64,000 nucleotides of DNA from Marinobacter zhanjiangensis (GCF_014651935.1 NZ_BMXV01000007.1:62001-126000); one strand, 5' to 3'; shown: positions 27,935 to 41,600, counted from the first letter of the stretch. Numbers and translations: made by a program. Notes: a model not told the origin generated them from the letters alone.

Positions 27935-29299
27935 TCAGCCATTACCCTTACGCATCTTTTCGTACTCGTCCTCGAAGAAGAACTTCTCCTCACCGAACGC
28001 CGGCTCCAGCTCGTGTAGCCAGGTGGCGGTGTCGCTGTATTTCGCGAAGAACGGGCGCTGTACCCAGTCCGGGTTGCGGCCCTGCAGGAAGCGCAGCACG
28101 AATACCTTCTCGCCCTTGATTTCGGCGATGCCCTGGATCTCCACCTTGCCGGGGCCGGCACTCATGGAGGGCCCTCGAGCGGTGCGACCAAGGCCGGAGA
28201 CCTGCTTCATGGCTTCCCGGTATACCTCGTAGGCTTTTGCCAGGGGCACCTCGAAATAGTTCTTGGCGCCGGTGTCCCGTTCCACGAACATGTAGTAGGG
28301 GATGATGCCCAGCTGGACCTGCTTCTTCCACAGTTTTGCCCAGGCGTCGGCATCGTCGTTGACGTGCTTGATCAGCGGGCCCTGGGCACGGATCTCGGCG
28401 CCGGTGGCGCGGATGCGGCGGATGGCCTCTTCCGAGATCTCGGTGGTGATTTCCTGCCAGTGGTTGTAGTGAGCCATCAGGGCCACGTGCTTGCCGGCAT
28501 CGACCAGTTTGGCGAACAGCTCGATCAGCTCGTCGGCGTCCTTGTCGGTGACGAACCGGTACGGCCAGAAGGTCAGTGCCTTGGTGCCGATGCGGATGGT
28601 CTGGATATGGTCGAACTCCGGCTGCAGCAGTGGCTCCAGGTACTGGACCAGGTGTTTGGTCTTCATCACCATGGGGTCGCCGCCGGTCATCAGCAGGTCG
28701 CTGATCTCGGTATGCTGTGCCAGGTAGCCGTGCAGTTTGTCGGCGTCGGTGCTGGCCATTTTCAGGTCCTTGTCACCGACAAACTGTGCCCAGCGGAAGC
28801 AGAAGGTGCAGTAGGAGTGACAGGTCTGCCCCTGGGCCGGAAAGAACAGCACGGTTTCCCGGTACTTGTGCTGTAGCCCTTCCAGTGGCTCACCGTTCAG
28901 GGTGGGCAGGTTCATCTCCATCTGGCCCGCCGGGTGCGGGTTCAGCTCATCGCGGATTTCCTTGGCCACTGACTGAATCAGCTTCTTGTCTGCGCCTTCC
29001 CGGTGCAATTTGGCCATGCGCTCGAAATGTTCTTCCTTCAGCATGCCCTTCTGGGGGAAAACCAGCTGGTACAGGGGGTCGTTGGGTACCTTGTCCCAGT
29101 CGATCAGTTCGTTGATCACGTACTCGTTGACGCGGAAGGGCAGCACACTGGCTACCACTTTCATTTCGAACAGAGTCTCTTCGGGAAGATTCTGGATAAC
29201 CTCGATCTTGTCGAGTTGGCGGTCGGTATAGACCTGGAAACGACGTTCTTCAAACTCGACAGTCGGAATCCGGTTCGGAAAGGTGACGACGGAATTCAT
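27935..29299 (-). CDS. Lysine 2,3-aminomutase-like radical SAM enzyme (KamA family)
   Basis: 454 residues from the ATG at 29299 (AGAGGG six bases upstream). The radical SAM cluster motif CHSYCTFC (Cys160, 164, 167) is followed by LLMTGGDPMVM. Near the C-terminus SMSAGPGKVEI resembles the pyridoxal phosphate lysine region of lysine 2,3-aminomutase (PGGGGK). The ~150-residue N-terminal part and the length exceed EpmB, so this is not the EF-P-modifying enzyme. Lysine or another amino acid as substrate is inferred only. It is a single-gene unit with its own terminator. Confidence 0.75.
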   Translation of the reverse strand: MNSVVTFPNRIPTVEFEERRFQVYTDRQLDKIEVIQNLPEETLFEMKVVASVLPFRVNEYVINELIDWDKVPNDPLYQLVFPQKGMLKEEHFERMAKLHREGADKKLIQSVAKEIRDELNPHPAGQMEMNLPTLNGEPLEGLQHKYRETVLFFPAQGQTCHSYCTFCFRWAQFVGDKDLKMASTDADKLHGYLAQHTEISDLLMTGGDPMVMKTKHLVQYLEPLLQPEFDHIQTIRIGTKALTFWPYRFVTDKDADELIELFAKLVDAGKHVALMAHYNHWQEITTEISEEAIRRIRATGAEIRAQGPLIKHVNDDADAWAKLWKKQVQLGIIPYYMFVERDTGAKNYFEVPLAKAYEVYREAMKQVSGLGRTARGPSMSAGPGKVEIQGIAEIKGEKVFVLRFLQGRNPDWVQRPFFAKYSDTATWLHELEPAFGEEKFFFEDEYEKMRKGNG

Positions 29300-29687
29300 G
29301 AATCGCCCTCTGTCTGTGGGAAATGGCAGGAGGCCCATCGGCCACCACTGTTCAAAAATCAGGCAGGCGAGTATACCGGAAAGAGAGAACATTTTCAGGT
29401 CTAAGGAAAAAATGGCCGAGGCTTATCCGGTGTTCGTCTTTGGTCGAGTTGTGGAGGCAGTCGCAAGTTGGCAACATGCCTTCTATAGTGTTGACTGTGC
29501 TCCGAAAATTTCCGGGCTCGATAAAACCCGGTTGTTTCACCACAAACCTTCGGCCGGAGACGCCGCGAAGACTCCTCGCCTGATCTATGCTTTGTGGTGA
29601 CAGTTATCCCGGGCGGGCGTCATTTTCCCGCGCCGCCACCAGTTTTGCGGCACCCAGGCCGCGCCATCATAGAAATGGGAGGGTTCG
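29300..29687. other. Intergenic region between divergent radical SAM gene and aceE
   Basis: A 388-bp gap that must hold two outward promoters. TATAGT near 29,480 is a possible -10 for aceE but has no -35 at proper spacing. A short inverted repeat (CCGGG/CCCGG, about 29,512-29,532) lies upstream of aceE. No gene was seen. Confidence 0.4.
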
Positions 29688-32357
29688 ATGTATCAGGACG
29701 AAGACCCCACTGAAACCAGCGAATGGCTGGACGCGCTGGAATCACTGATCGAGTACGAGGGGGTGGAGCGTGCCCGTTTCATCCTGGAGCGCCTGTCAGA
29801 GCGCGCCAGCCGTGAAGGCACCGAACTCCCCTACGCCATCACCACGCCGTTCCGCAATTCCATCCCGGTGAGGGACGAGGCACGCATGCCCGGCGACCTG
29901 TTCATGGAACGGCGCATCCGCTCGCTGATCCGCTGGAACGCCATGGCCATGGTGGTACGGGCCAACCAACGCCCGGGGGACCTGGGCGGTCATATCTCCA
30001 CCTTCTCGTCGGCGGCCACCCTGTATGACGTGGGTTTCAACTATTTCTTCCACGGTGGTGACGAGAAGCGCGAGGGAGATCTGGTCTATTTCCAGGGCCA
30101 CGCCTCACCGGGGATCTACGCCCGGTCGTACCTGGAAGGACGCTTCGAGGAAGAACATCTGGACAAATACCGGGAAGAGGTCGGTGGTGAGGGCTTGTCA
30201 TCCTATCCGCACCCCTGGCTGATGCCGGACTACTGGCAGTTTCCCACGGTGTCCATGGGTCTGGGGCCGATCCAGGCCATTTACCAGGCTCACGTGATGA
30301 AGTATCTGCACAGCCGCGAAATGATCGATATGGGCAACCGCAAGGTCTGGTGCTTTGTGGGCGACGGTGAGTGCGACGAGCCCGAGACCCTGGGATCCAT
30401 CTCCAAGGCCGGCCGCGAGAACCTGGATAACCTTATCTTCGTGGTTAACTGCAACCTGCAGCGCCTGGACGGTCCGGTGCGGGGTAACGGCAAGATCATC
30501 CAGGAACTGGAGGGTATCTTCCGCGGGGCCGACTGGAACGTGATCAAGGTGGTCTGGGGCCGGATGTGGGACCCGTTGTTCGACAAGGATGAGGATGGCG
30601 TCATGCAGAAGGCCATGGACGAGATCTGCGACGGCGACCTGCAGAATTACACCAGTCAGGGGCCCGCCTACACCCGCAAGGAATTCTTTGGCAAGTATCC
30701 GGAACTGGCCAAGCTTGCCGAGGGGCTCTCCGACGAAGATATCAAAAAGCTCAACCGGGGCGGCCACGACCCCTACAAGGTCTATGCGGCCTATCAGAAG
30801 GCCGCCACCGAGGCCAACGGCCGGCCCACGGTGATCCTGGCCCACACCATCAAGGGCTATGGCTTCGGCGCGGCGGGCGAGGCCCAGAATACGGCCCACT
30901 CCCTCAAGAAGCTGGACAAGGACGCTCTCAAGGCCTTCCGCGACCGTTTCGGTATCCCGCTCAAGGATGACGAACTGGACGACATCCCCTATTACCGGCC
31001 GGCCCCGGACAGCCCGGAAATCGTCTACATGAACAAGCGCCGGCAGGAGCTGGGTGGTTTCTATCCCAAGCGTCGCAAGGACGCCCAGCCGCTGAAGGTC
31101 CCCGAGCTGGATATCTTCAAGACGGTACTGGAGGGCTCCGGCGACCGGGAAGTGTCCTCCACCATGACTTTCGTGCGCCTGCTGAACGCCCTGGTCAAGG
31201 ACAAGCGCGTGGGCAAGCGGGTGGTGCCCATCGTGCCTGACGAGGCCCGTACCTTCGGCATGGAGGGCATGTTCCGCCAGTTGGGCATCTACACCGCCGA
31301 AGGCCAGAAGTACGTGCCCCAGGACCGGGACCAGATCATGTACTACCGGGAGGACAAGAAAGGCCAGATCCTCCAGGAAGGCATCAACGAGGACGGCTCC
31401 ATGGCAGCCTGGATGGCGGCGGCGACGTCCTACAGCCACAACAACTTCCCGCTGATCCCGTTCTACGTGTTCTACTCCATGTTCGGTTACCAGCGGGTTG
31501 GCGACCTGGTCTGGGCCTCCGGCGACATGCAGGCCCGGGGCTTCCTGATTGGCGGCACGGCCGGGCGCACCACCCTCAACGGTGAGGGTCTGCAGCACCA
31601 GGACGGCCACAGCCACGTGTTGTTCAATGTGGTACCCAACTGTCGCAGCTACGACCCCGCATTCGGCTACGAGATGGCCGTGGTGGTCCAGCACGGCATC
31701 AAGGAGATGTTCGAGGACAACCGCAACGTCTTCTACTACCTCACCATCGAAAATGAAAACTACCATCAGCCGGCCATGCCCAAGACCAAGGGGCTGCCGG
31801 ATCAGATCATCAAGGGCATGTACAAGTTCGAATCGGTGGAAACCAAGGGCCGCAAGAAGACCCCCCGGGTCCAGCTGCTGGGCTCCGGCGCCATTCTCAA
31901 CGAGGTGCGCGCCGCCGCCGAGCTGCTCCGGGACGACTGGGGCGTCGCCAGCGACGTGTGGAGCGTCACCAGCTACAACGAGCTGGCCCGCGACGGCATG
32001 CACGTGGAGCGCTGGAACCACCTGCACCCGGATGACACCCAGAAGAAGGCCTATGTCACCCAGTGCCTGGAGAAGCAGCAGGGGCCGGTGGTGTCTTCCA
32101 CCGACTACATCAAGCTGCACTCCGAACAGCTGCGGGCCTACATCCCCAAGACCTACATGACCCTGGGAACCGACGGCTTCGGCCGCAGTGACACCCGCGA
32201 ACGGTTGCGGCACCACTTCGAGGTCGACCGCTACTACGTGGTCGTCAATGCCCTGTCGGCCCTGGCGAAGGATGGTGAGCTCAAGAGCGACCAGGCGCTG
32301 GAAGCCATGCGCAAGTACGGCATCGACCGCAACAAACCCAACCCGGTGCTGAGCTGA
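29688..32357 (+). CDS. aceE: Pyruvate dehydrogenase E1 component (homodimeric)
   Basis: 889 residues, the standard length for the gammaproteobacterial homodimeric E1. The thiamine diphosphate motif is GDGECDEPETLGSISKAGRE with VVNCNLQRLDGPVRGN; other conserved blocks are GGHISTFSSAATLYDVGFNY and the substrate-channel region HQDGHSHV. It decarboxylates pyruvate and passes acetyl groups to the E2 lipoyl arms. It forms an operon with aceF (10-bp gap). A dihydrolipoamide dehydrogenase gene is not in the window and must lie elsewhere. Confidence 0.97.
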   Translation: MYQDEDPTETSEWLDALESLIEYEGVERARFILERLSERASREGTELPYAITTPFRNSIPVRDEARMPGDLFMERRIRSLIRWNAMAMVVRANQRPGDLGGHISTFSSAATLYDVGFNYFFHGGDEKREGDLVYFQGHASPGIYARSYLEGRFEEEHLDKYREEVGGEGLSSYPHPWLMPDYWQFPTVSMGLGPIQAIYQAHVMKYLHSREMIDMGNRKVWCFVGDGECDEPETLGSISKAGRENLDNLIFVVNCNLQRLDGPVRGNGKIIQELEGIFRGADWNVIKVVWGRMWDPLFDKDEDGVMQKAMDEICDGDLQNYTSQGPAYTRKEFFGKYPELAKLAEGLSDEDIKKLNRGGHDPYKVYAAYQKAATEANGRPTVILAHTIKGYGFGAAGEAQNTAHSLKKLDKDALKAFRDRFGIPLKDDELDDIPYYRPAPDSPEIVYMNKRRQELGGFYPKRRKDAQPLKVPELDIFKTVLEGSGDREVSSTMTFVRLLNALVKDKRVGKRVVPIVPDEARTFGMEGMFRQLGIYTAEGQKYVPQDRDQIMYYREDKKGQILQEGINEDGSMAAWMAAATSYSHNNFPLIPFYVFYSMFGYQRVGDLVWASGDMQARGFLIGGTAGRTTLNGEGLQHQDGHSHVLFNVVPNCRSYDPAFGYEMAVVVQHGIKEMFEDNRNVFYYLTIENENYHQPAMPKTKGLPDQIIKGMYKFESVETKGRKKTPRVQLLGSGAILNEVRAAAELLRDDWGVASDVWSVTSYNELARDGMHVERWNHLHPDDTQKKAYVTQCLEKQQGPVVSSTDYIKLHSEQLRAYIPKTYMTLGTDGFGRSDTRERLRHHFEVDRYYVVVNALSALAKDGELKSDQALEAMRKYGIDRNKPNPVLS

Positions 32358-32367
32358 GGAGGCCGCA

Positions 32368-34116
32368 ATGAGTGAGCAGGACATCAAGGTTCCCGATCTC
32401 GGCGGCGCGGACGAAGTCGAGGTTATCGAACTACTGGTCAGCAAGGGCGACACGGTCGAGGAGGAAGATCCCATCCTGACCGTGGAGTCCGACAAGGCCT
32501 CCGTGGAGTTGCCGTCCCCCTTTGCCGGCAAGATCACAAAGCTCTCCGTCAAGGTGGGCGACACGCTCAGCGAGGGCGACGTGGTGGGCACCATCGACAC
32601 CGACAGTGCCGGTGATGGTGACGATGACGACGACAGTGACAGCGACGACAAGGAAAAGGGCAAGGCTGAAAGCGAGAAGGCCTCCGACGAGTCGAAGGAT
32701 GAAGACACGGACTCCGATGAAGACCAGGACGACAAACAGAAGGAAAAAGAAAGCGACTCCGGCAAACAGAAGTCGTCCGGCAAGAAGGACGGTGGCAGTC
32801 GCAAGGAAACGGTAAAGGTTCCGGCCCTGGATGGTTTCGAGGACGTACCGGTCATCGACATCAACGTCAGTGAAGGGGACGAGGTCGGTGTAGAGGACCC
32901 GCTGGTCACCGTGGAATCCGACAAGGCGACCATGGAGCTGCCGTCGCCCTACGCCGGCAGGATCGACAAGATCCTGGTCAAGGAGGGCGACAAACTCTCC
33001 GAGGGCGACGACCTGCTGGAAATGACCGTGCAGGAGGATGACGGCGGCGACGCGGATGACGAGACCGGGGGCGAATCGGGTAGTGAAAAGGTCGACAAAG
33101 CCCCGAAGGAAGAGCCGGAGGGCAAGTCCGGAAAAGACAAAAAGCAGGCCGAATCATCAACCTCCGAAGAGACCGAAGGCGACAGCACCTACCAGATGCC
33201 ATCCCCTGGGTCCAAGGTCCACGCGGGTCCGGCGGTGCGCAAGTTGGCCCGGGAGCTGGGTGCCGACCTGACCAGGGTCAAACCCTCCGGTCCCAAGAGC
33301 CGTATCCTCAAGGAGGACGTGGAAGGCTATATTCGCCAGAATCTGAAGAAGGCCCAGGAAGGTGGCTCGGTGGAAGGTGCCGGCATACCGGGCGTCAAGC
33401 TTCCGGACTTCAGCCAGTTCGGCGAGGTGGAGCGGCAGCCCATGTCCCGCATGATGACCGCCACCGCCACCAGCATGCACAAGAGCTGGCTCAATGTGCC
33501 CCACGTCACCCAGTTCGACGATGCGGACATCACCGAGATGGAAGCCTTCCGCAAGAGCCAGAAGCAGGCCGGCGAGAAGAAGGGCGTCAAGCTAACGCCC
33601 TTGCCCTTCATCCTCAAGGCCTGTGCGGTGGCGCTGGCGGAACTGCCCCAGTTCAACGTGTCCCTGGACATGGAGCGCAAGGAAGTGGTGCGCAAGAAGT
33701 ACATCCACATTGGCATCGCTGTGGACACTCCCCATGGCCTGATGGTGCCGGTGATCCGCGACGTGGACCAGAAGGGCCTGTGGCAACTGGCGGAAGAAGC
33801 CCAGGAACTGGCCGGCAAGGCCCGGGACAAGAAGCTCAAGCCGGCGGAAATGCAGGGGGCCTGCTTCTCCATCACCAGCCTGGGAGGCATTGGCGGCACG
33901 GCGTTCACGCCCATTGTGAACACGCCGGAAGTAGCGATACTGGGGCTTTCCAGGGCCGACATGAAGCCGGTCTGGGACGGCGAAGCCTTCCAGCCCCGGC
34001 TGCTGCTGCCGCTGTCACTGTCCTACGACCACCGGGCGGTAAACGGCGCCGATGCGGCCCGATTTACCAACCTGCTGGCGCAGTTGCTGGGGGATATCCG
34101 GCGGTTGTTGCTATAG
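32368..34116 (+). CDS. aceF: Pyruvate dehydrogenase E2 (dihydrolipoamide acetyltransferase)
   Basis: 582 residues. Two lipoyl domains with lipoyl-lysine motifs ESDKASVELP (about residue 42) and ESDKATMELP (about 190), the E1/E3-binding domain (about 285-325, AGPAVRKLARELGADL) and the catalytic core ending YDHRAVNGADAARF. The core motif has Asn where E. coli has Asp, as I recall for the Azotobacter and Pseudomonas enzymes. The linkers are unusual: instead of Ala/Pro-rich they are Asp/Glu/Lys/Ser-rich (about residues 77-148, including DGDDDDDSDSDD). Confidence 0.95.
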   Translation: MSEQDIKVPDLGGADEVEVIELLVSKGDTVEEEDPILTVESDKASVELPSPFAGKITKLSVKVGDTLSEGDVVGTIDTDSAGDGDDDDDSDSDDKEKGKAESEKASDESKDEDTDSDEDQDDKQKEKESDSGKQKSSGKKDGGSRKETVKVPALDGFEDVPVIDINVSEGDEVGVEDPLVTVESDKATMELPSPYAGRIDKILVKEGDKLSEGDDLLEMTVQEDDGGDADDETGGESGSEKVDKAPKEEPEGKSGKDKKQAESSTSEETEGDSTYQMPSPGSKVHAGPAVRKLARELGADLTRVKPSGPKSRILKEDVEGYIRQNLKKAQEGGSVEGAGIPGVKLPDFSQFGEVERQPMSRMMTATATSMHKSWLNVPHVTQFDDADITEMEAFRKSQKQAGEKKGVKLTPLPFILKACAVALAELPQFNVSLDMERKEVVRKKYIHIGIAVDTPHGLMVPVIRDVDQKGLWQLAEEAQELAGKARDKKLKPAEMQGACFSITSLGGIGGTAFTPIVNTPEVAILGLSRADMKPVWDGEAFQPRLLLPLSLSYDHRAVNGADAARFTNLLAQLLGDIRRLLL

Positions 34117-34143
34117 AGCATCTCCGACATCCGCGTCGAACAT

Positions 34144-34290
34144 CCCCTCTCTTGAGGAGAGAGGGGTTCTTACCGAAACCTCCGCCATCCACCCGGCGCC
34201 GAATATTCCCTCTCCCCGGCGCGGGAGAGGGCAGGGTGAGGGGGGGGGGGCGCCCGCGGGCGCCCGGTCAGAATTGCTTGACCGGGTCGG
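34144..34290. repeat. Degenerate REP-like hairpins and G-run after aceF
   Basis: CCCCTCTCttgaGGAGAGAGGGG (34144-34166, shown with its loop in lower case) and CCCTCTCCC/GGGAGAGGG (about 34208-34231) resemble the units at 17123 and 41601 but are diverged and lack the outer arms. Then comes an 11-G run (34240-34250), a GGGCGCCC/CGCGGGCGCCC palindrome and a CCGGTCA/TTGACCGG hairpin (about 34265-34286). No gene is present in this 314-bp gap. Confidence 0.6.
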
Positions 34291-34383
34291 GACGGGCAAG
34301 ACTACGCCAGGCTGTCAGGATAAACTCACTAAGCCGGTCAAAGGCTTTGAGGTTAACCAGGCCGTAGCGGTTTAACGGATAGC

Positions 34384-34408
34384 AAAAAAACGCCCCCGGG
34401 CGGGGGCG
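34384..34408 (-). terminator. Terminator of the porin gene
   Basis: CGCCCCCG (34391-34398) pairs with CGGGGGCG (34401-34408). On the minus strand it is followed by seven T (34390-34384), just past the porin stop codon. Confidence 0.85.
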
Positions 34409-34430
34409 CTGATTTCAGGTGGGAGAGATA

Positions 34431-35564
34431 TCAGAAGCTGTATTGGGATGCGAACATCACCCGTTGGGCGTTTTCGCTGTCGCCGTCATACAGTTCGGAT
34501 TTGAAGTAGCCGTACTCTACTCCCAGCATGACGTTTTCAATCGGATACCACTGATAGTTCACGAAGGCGTTGCTGTTGGTTTCAACTCGTCCGTCTGCGG
34601 CTACAGCACCAACGTCGCTCTCGTAGTCGTCCCAGTCCATTTTGACCAGACCATAGCCAACGTTCATTGTACCAGCCCCGGCATCCGCTGATACACCCAC
34701 AGTGCCGCCATAGCCCTGGATGGTCTCCAGGCTGCTGCCATCCCGGTAGGCGTCCTGGCCGCCAAAGCCGCTGTCACCTGAGCGATACAGGTAGCCATTG
34801 GCGCCATCGGTGGCGCTGAGAACACCATGCAAGGTAACGGCGTCTGTTACCGAAACGTCAGTGGCAACATAGCCGGCCATGCCTACGGCGTTGTCATCGT
34901 CACCGGCATCGCCTTCATCATAGGACAGATACTGTAGCAGGGCACCGGCACTGAACATCACGCTGGATGTCAGAGCGTTCTCATACCGGGCAGTGACCAC
35001 TGGCGCGCTCTGCTTCTCGTCGCCGCCAACGTTCTGGAAGCGCGGATCCTCCAGAGAGAATGACCAGGGACCAGTGGTATAGCGAACTTGGGCAGCACGG
35101 TCCTGAACACCGGCGAGACCAGCCAGGCCGTCAAAGTCCAGGGTAGGGGTCCAGCCGACAAAGCTGGTGTAGTTGGACCAGTTGCGCCCGGCCATCCAGT
35201 TGCCATATTCACCATAGGCACGCAGCAGGCGAAGGTCACCCCCGCGGAAATCGCCTTCCACAGTGACACTCATGCCATTTTCATGGGTAGCCGTGACACC
35301 GAGACGGGACTGTTGTGCGTCCGCATCGAAGTGGCCATCTCGGCCATTGTCGTTGGTAAACAGATAGGGGAAATGGCCTGACTGGGTGTTAAGGCCGATA
35401 TCCTGATCGATGTCATACACAGCGTTCAGCCGAGCATGGCCATAAAGGTCTACGTTGACATCGCCTGCGTCAAATTCGACGGCGGACGCGGGGCTTACGG
35501 CAAAACCCATGGCAAGTGCGGCTGAGGTCAGGCCAATAGCCCTGGACAGTTTGAGCTTCTTCAT
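34431..35564 (-). CDS. DcaP-like outer membrane porin
   Basis: 377 residues from the ATG at 35564 (GAGAGGA upstream); the signal peptide MKKLKLSRAIGLTSAALAMG ends near SPASA. The mature part alternates short amphipathic strands (DVNVDLYGHARLNAVYDID; RLGVTATHENGMSVTVEGDF) and ends in Tyr-Ser-Phe, the outer membrane insertion signal. The GHARLNAVYD start and the WMAGRNWSNYTSF block resemble the DcaP trimeric porin family, which takes up small organic acids. The substrate is unknown. The upstream gap is AT-rich and shared with the divergent nuclease gene. Confidence 0.78.
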   Translation of the reverse strand: MKKLKLSRAIGLTSAALAMGFAVSPASAVEFDAGDVNVDLYGHARLNAVYDIDQDIGLNTQSGHFPYLFTNDNGRDGHFDADAQQSRLGVTATHENGMSVTVEGDFRGGDLRLLRAYGEYGNWMAGRNWSNYTSFVGWTPTLDFDGLAGLAGVQDRAAQVRYTTGPWSFSLEDPRFQNVGGDEKQSAPVVTARYENALTSSVMFSAGALLQYLSYDEGDAGDDDNAVGMAGYVATDVSVTDAVTLHGVLSATDGANGYLYRSGDSGFGGQDAYRDGSSLETIQGYGGTVGVSADAGAGTMNVGYGLVKMDWDDYESDVGAVAADGRVETNSNAFVNYQWYPIENVMLGVEYGYFKSELYDGDSENAQRVMFASQYSF

Positions 35565-35767
35565 GATTGTCCTCTCTCTGTTGCGTTGTATTTGAGCTTG
35601 CAGTGGTTTCCCTGCTTTCGGGTTGAACACCTCAGTAACGTGGCAAATAAGTAACGAAACTGCAATGTTGATAGTCGATTATGTAATGTTTTTTAATTAA
35701 ATTCTTAAAACGATCCGAATATATATGCACTTAAAAGATACATTAACCCGGATGGTTACGACTTTCG

Positions 35768-35773
35768 TATAAT
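35768..35773 (+). promoter_or_regulatory. Consensus -10 box before the fusion nuclease gene
   Basis: A perfect TATAAT. The best -35 is TTAACC (35743-35748) at 19 bp, longer than ideal. Transcription would start near 35780, which coincides with an ATG; this favours either a leaderless start there or translation from the ATG at 35810. Confidence 0.45.
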
Positions 35774-35809
35774 CCTGATATGGCAATTCAATACTCTGAA
35801 ACGGGCTTT

Positions 35810-38562
<2,753 letters not shown>

Positions 38563-38601
38563 GCGTCTCCACGGCGAATAGCACAATGTCCAGGTGGGCG
38601 G

Positions 38602-38695
38602 TCTGGTGCGGTTTTCCGGGACCTTCGAAAACATGGACGTTTTCGAAGAGCCTACAGGGACGTATTCACGGCGTGTCCCGGAAAACCGCACCAGA
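38602..38695. repeat. Palindromic repeat element A
   Basis: Perfect 21-bp arms: 38602-38622 (TCTGGTGCGGTTTTCCGGGA plus C) and its exact complement at 38675-38695. Inside are CTTCGAAAAC/GTTTTCGAAG (38623-38648) and a block whose complement reads CGGGACACGCCGTGAAT. That block also occurs at 41383-41399, so this element and element B share an origin. Confidence 0.88.
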
Positions 38696-38743
38696 TCGCG
38701 CACCCTGCTCCTGAACCTCCAGTCCTGGTCAAGAGGGCCCCGA

Positions 38744-39787
38744 ATGCTAATCATCCGGCCACTGCAAGAAACCGATCTCGATGACCTTTACCACATGGCC
38801 GCCTCAGCCGGCAACGGCCTGACCACACTCCCCCCGGACCGCCAACTCCTCCAAGGCAAGATCGAAAAAGCCCGAGCCACCTTCGAAGGCCGCTGTGCCC
38901 CCGGCGCTGGCCTCTACCTGTTCGCCCTGGAAGACACCGAACAACAACGCTGCGTCGGCATCAGCGGCATCCAGGCCCGCGTCGGCCTCGATGAAGTCTT
39001 CTACAACTACCGCCTCAGCATCACCGTCAACGACAGCCGCGAACTCGACGTCCACGTACGCACGCCGACCCTCTACCTCACCAACGACATGACCGACGCC
39101 ACCGAAATCGGCTCACTGCTGCTGGCCGACAGCCACCGGGGCGGCGGCAACGGCCTGCTGCTCTCCCGCGCACGCTTCCTCTTCCTCGACGAATACCGCG
39201 AACACTTCTCCGACAAAATATTCGCCGAAATGCGCGGCGTATCCGACGAGCACGGCCGCAGCCCATTGTGGGAAGCCCTCGGCCGGCGCTTCTTCGACAT
39301 GGAGTTTGTCGAAGCCGACCGCCTCTCCGCCCGGGGCAACAAATCCTTCATCGCCGAACTCATGCCCCGCTTTCCCATCTATCTGTCCCTGCTGCCAGAC
39401 AGCGCCACCGACGTGATCGGCAAGGTCCACAAAAATACCGAGCCCGCCCTCAACATGCTGCAGGAAGAAGGCTTCAACTTTAACGGCCTGGTGGATATCT
39501 TCGATGGAGGCCCCGTGGTGGAAACCTTCCTCCACAACATCCGCGCTATCCGCCAGAGAATACGGCGCACGGTAAAGCGGGTAGACCGGCCGCTGCTGGA
39601 CAACCTGCCGGCGGCCGATCGGGTCATGGTCAGCAACCGCTCATTCGGTAACTTCCGGGTTGGCACCCTGCCAAGAGGCGCCGTGCGGGATGAGGAAGTG
39701 CAGATGCCAGGGCCCATCATGGAAGCGCTGGCAGTCGAGGAAGGCGACCAGGTGAGCATTGCCCCCTTGAAAGAAGCACTCTTTTGA
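38744..39787 (+). CDS. astA: Arginine N-succinyltransferase AstA
   Basis: 347 residues from the ATG at 38744 (AAGAGGG upstream), matching the family length; the in-frame extension to 38594 is translated repeat element A and is rejected. The start is MLIIRPLQETDLDDLYHMA and the late signature is NRSFGNFRVGTL. It succinylates arginine with succinyl-CoA, the first AST pathway step. In Pseudomonas two subunits (AruF, AruG) are tandem; here there is one gene. Confidence 0.95.
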   Translation: MLIIRPLQETDLDDLYHMAASAGNGLTTLPPDRQLLQGKIEKARATFEGRCAPGAGLYLFALEDTEQQRCVGISGIQARVGLDEVFYNYRLSITVNDSRELDVHVRTPTLYLTNDMTDATEIGSLLLADSHRGGGNGLLLSRARFLFLDEYREHFSDKIFAEMRGVSDEHGRSPLWEALGRRFFDMEFVEADRLSARGNKSFIAELMPRFPIYLSLLPDSATDVIGKVHKNTEPALNMLQEEGFNFNGLVDIFDGGPVVETFLHNIRAIRQRIRRTVKRVDRPLLDNLPAADRVMVSNRSFGNFRVGTLPRGAVRDEEVQMPGPIMEALAVEEGDQVSIAPLKEALF

Positions 39788-39811
39788 ACAATATCCTGTA
39801 ATAGAGGGTAA

Positions 39812-41323
<1,512 letters not shown>

Positions 41324-41357
41324 GTGATTGGTCGCGAGCCTGCGGGACTTGGGGGGA

Positions 41358-41554
41358 GGCAGATCAATCCGGTGAAAGCTTTCGGGACACGCCGTGAATC
41401 CATCCATGGAGGCTCTTCAAAAACCTTTAATGCTGATTGCTCCTGCGTCGCATTAAAGGTCCAGGGTTGGCCATCCCTGGCCAGCCCGTGAAACGCTTAC
41501 GCGTTCCACCCCTGTTTTTGAAGGTCCCGAAAGCTTCCCCCGGATCGCTCTGCC
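41358..41554. repeat. Palindromic repeat element B with multiple hairpins
   Basis: Imperfect 31-bp arms at 41358-41388 and 41524-41554 (four mismatches; the left begins GGCAGATCAATCCGG). Next inward are CTTCAAAAAC (41414-41423) and its complement GTTTTTGAAG. The interior holds CCTTTAATGC/GCATTAAAGG, CCAGGG/CCCTGG and a GAAACGC/GCGTT hairpin, so the single strand could fold into a multi-branched structure. It shares the CGGGACACGCCGTGAAT block with element A. No transposase is present. Confidence 0.85.
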
Positions 41555-41600
41555 CTACGCGATTGAGTAGCCTGCATAAGTCGAGGGCTCCGCGATTTTA

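Noticed and set aside
30198..32933. A 911-codon open frame antisense to aceE and the start of aceF
   Set aside because: Shadow frame; the low-complexity Ser/Leu stretch is the antisense of the acidic AceF linker.
38594..38743. A 50-codon N-terminal extension of AstA
   Set aside because: It translates repeat element A; the AstA family starts at MLIIRP (38744) with a ribosome binding site.
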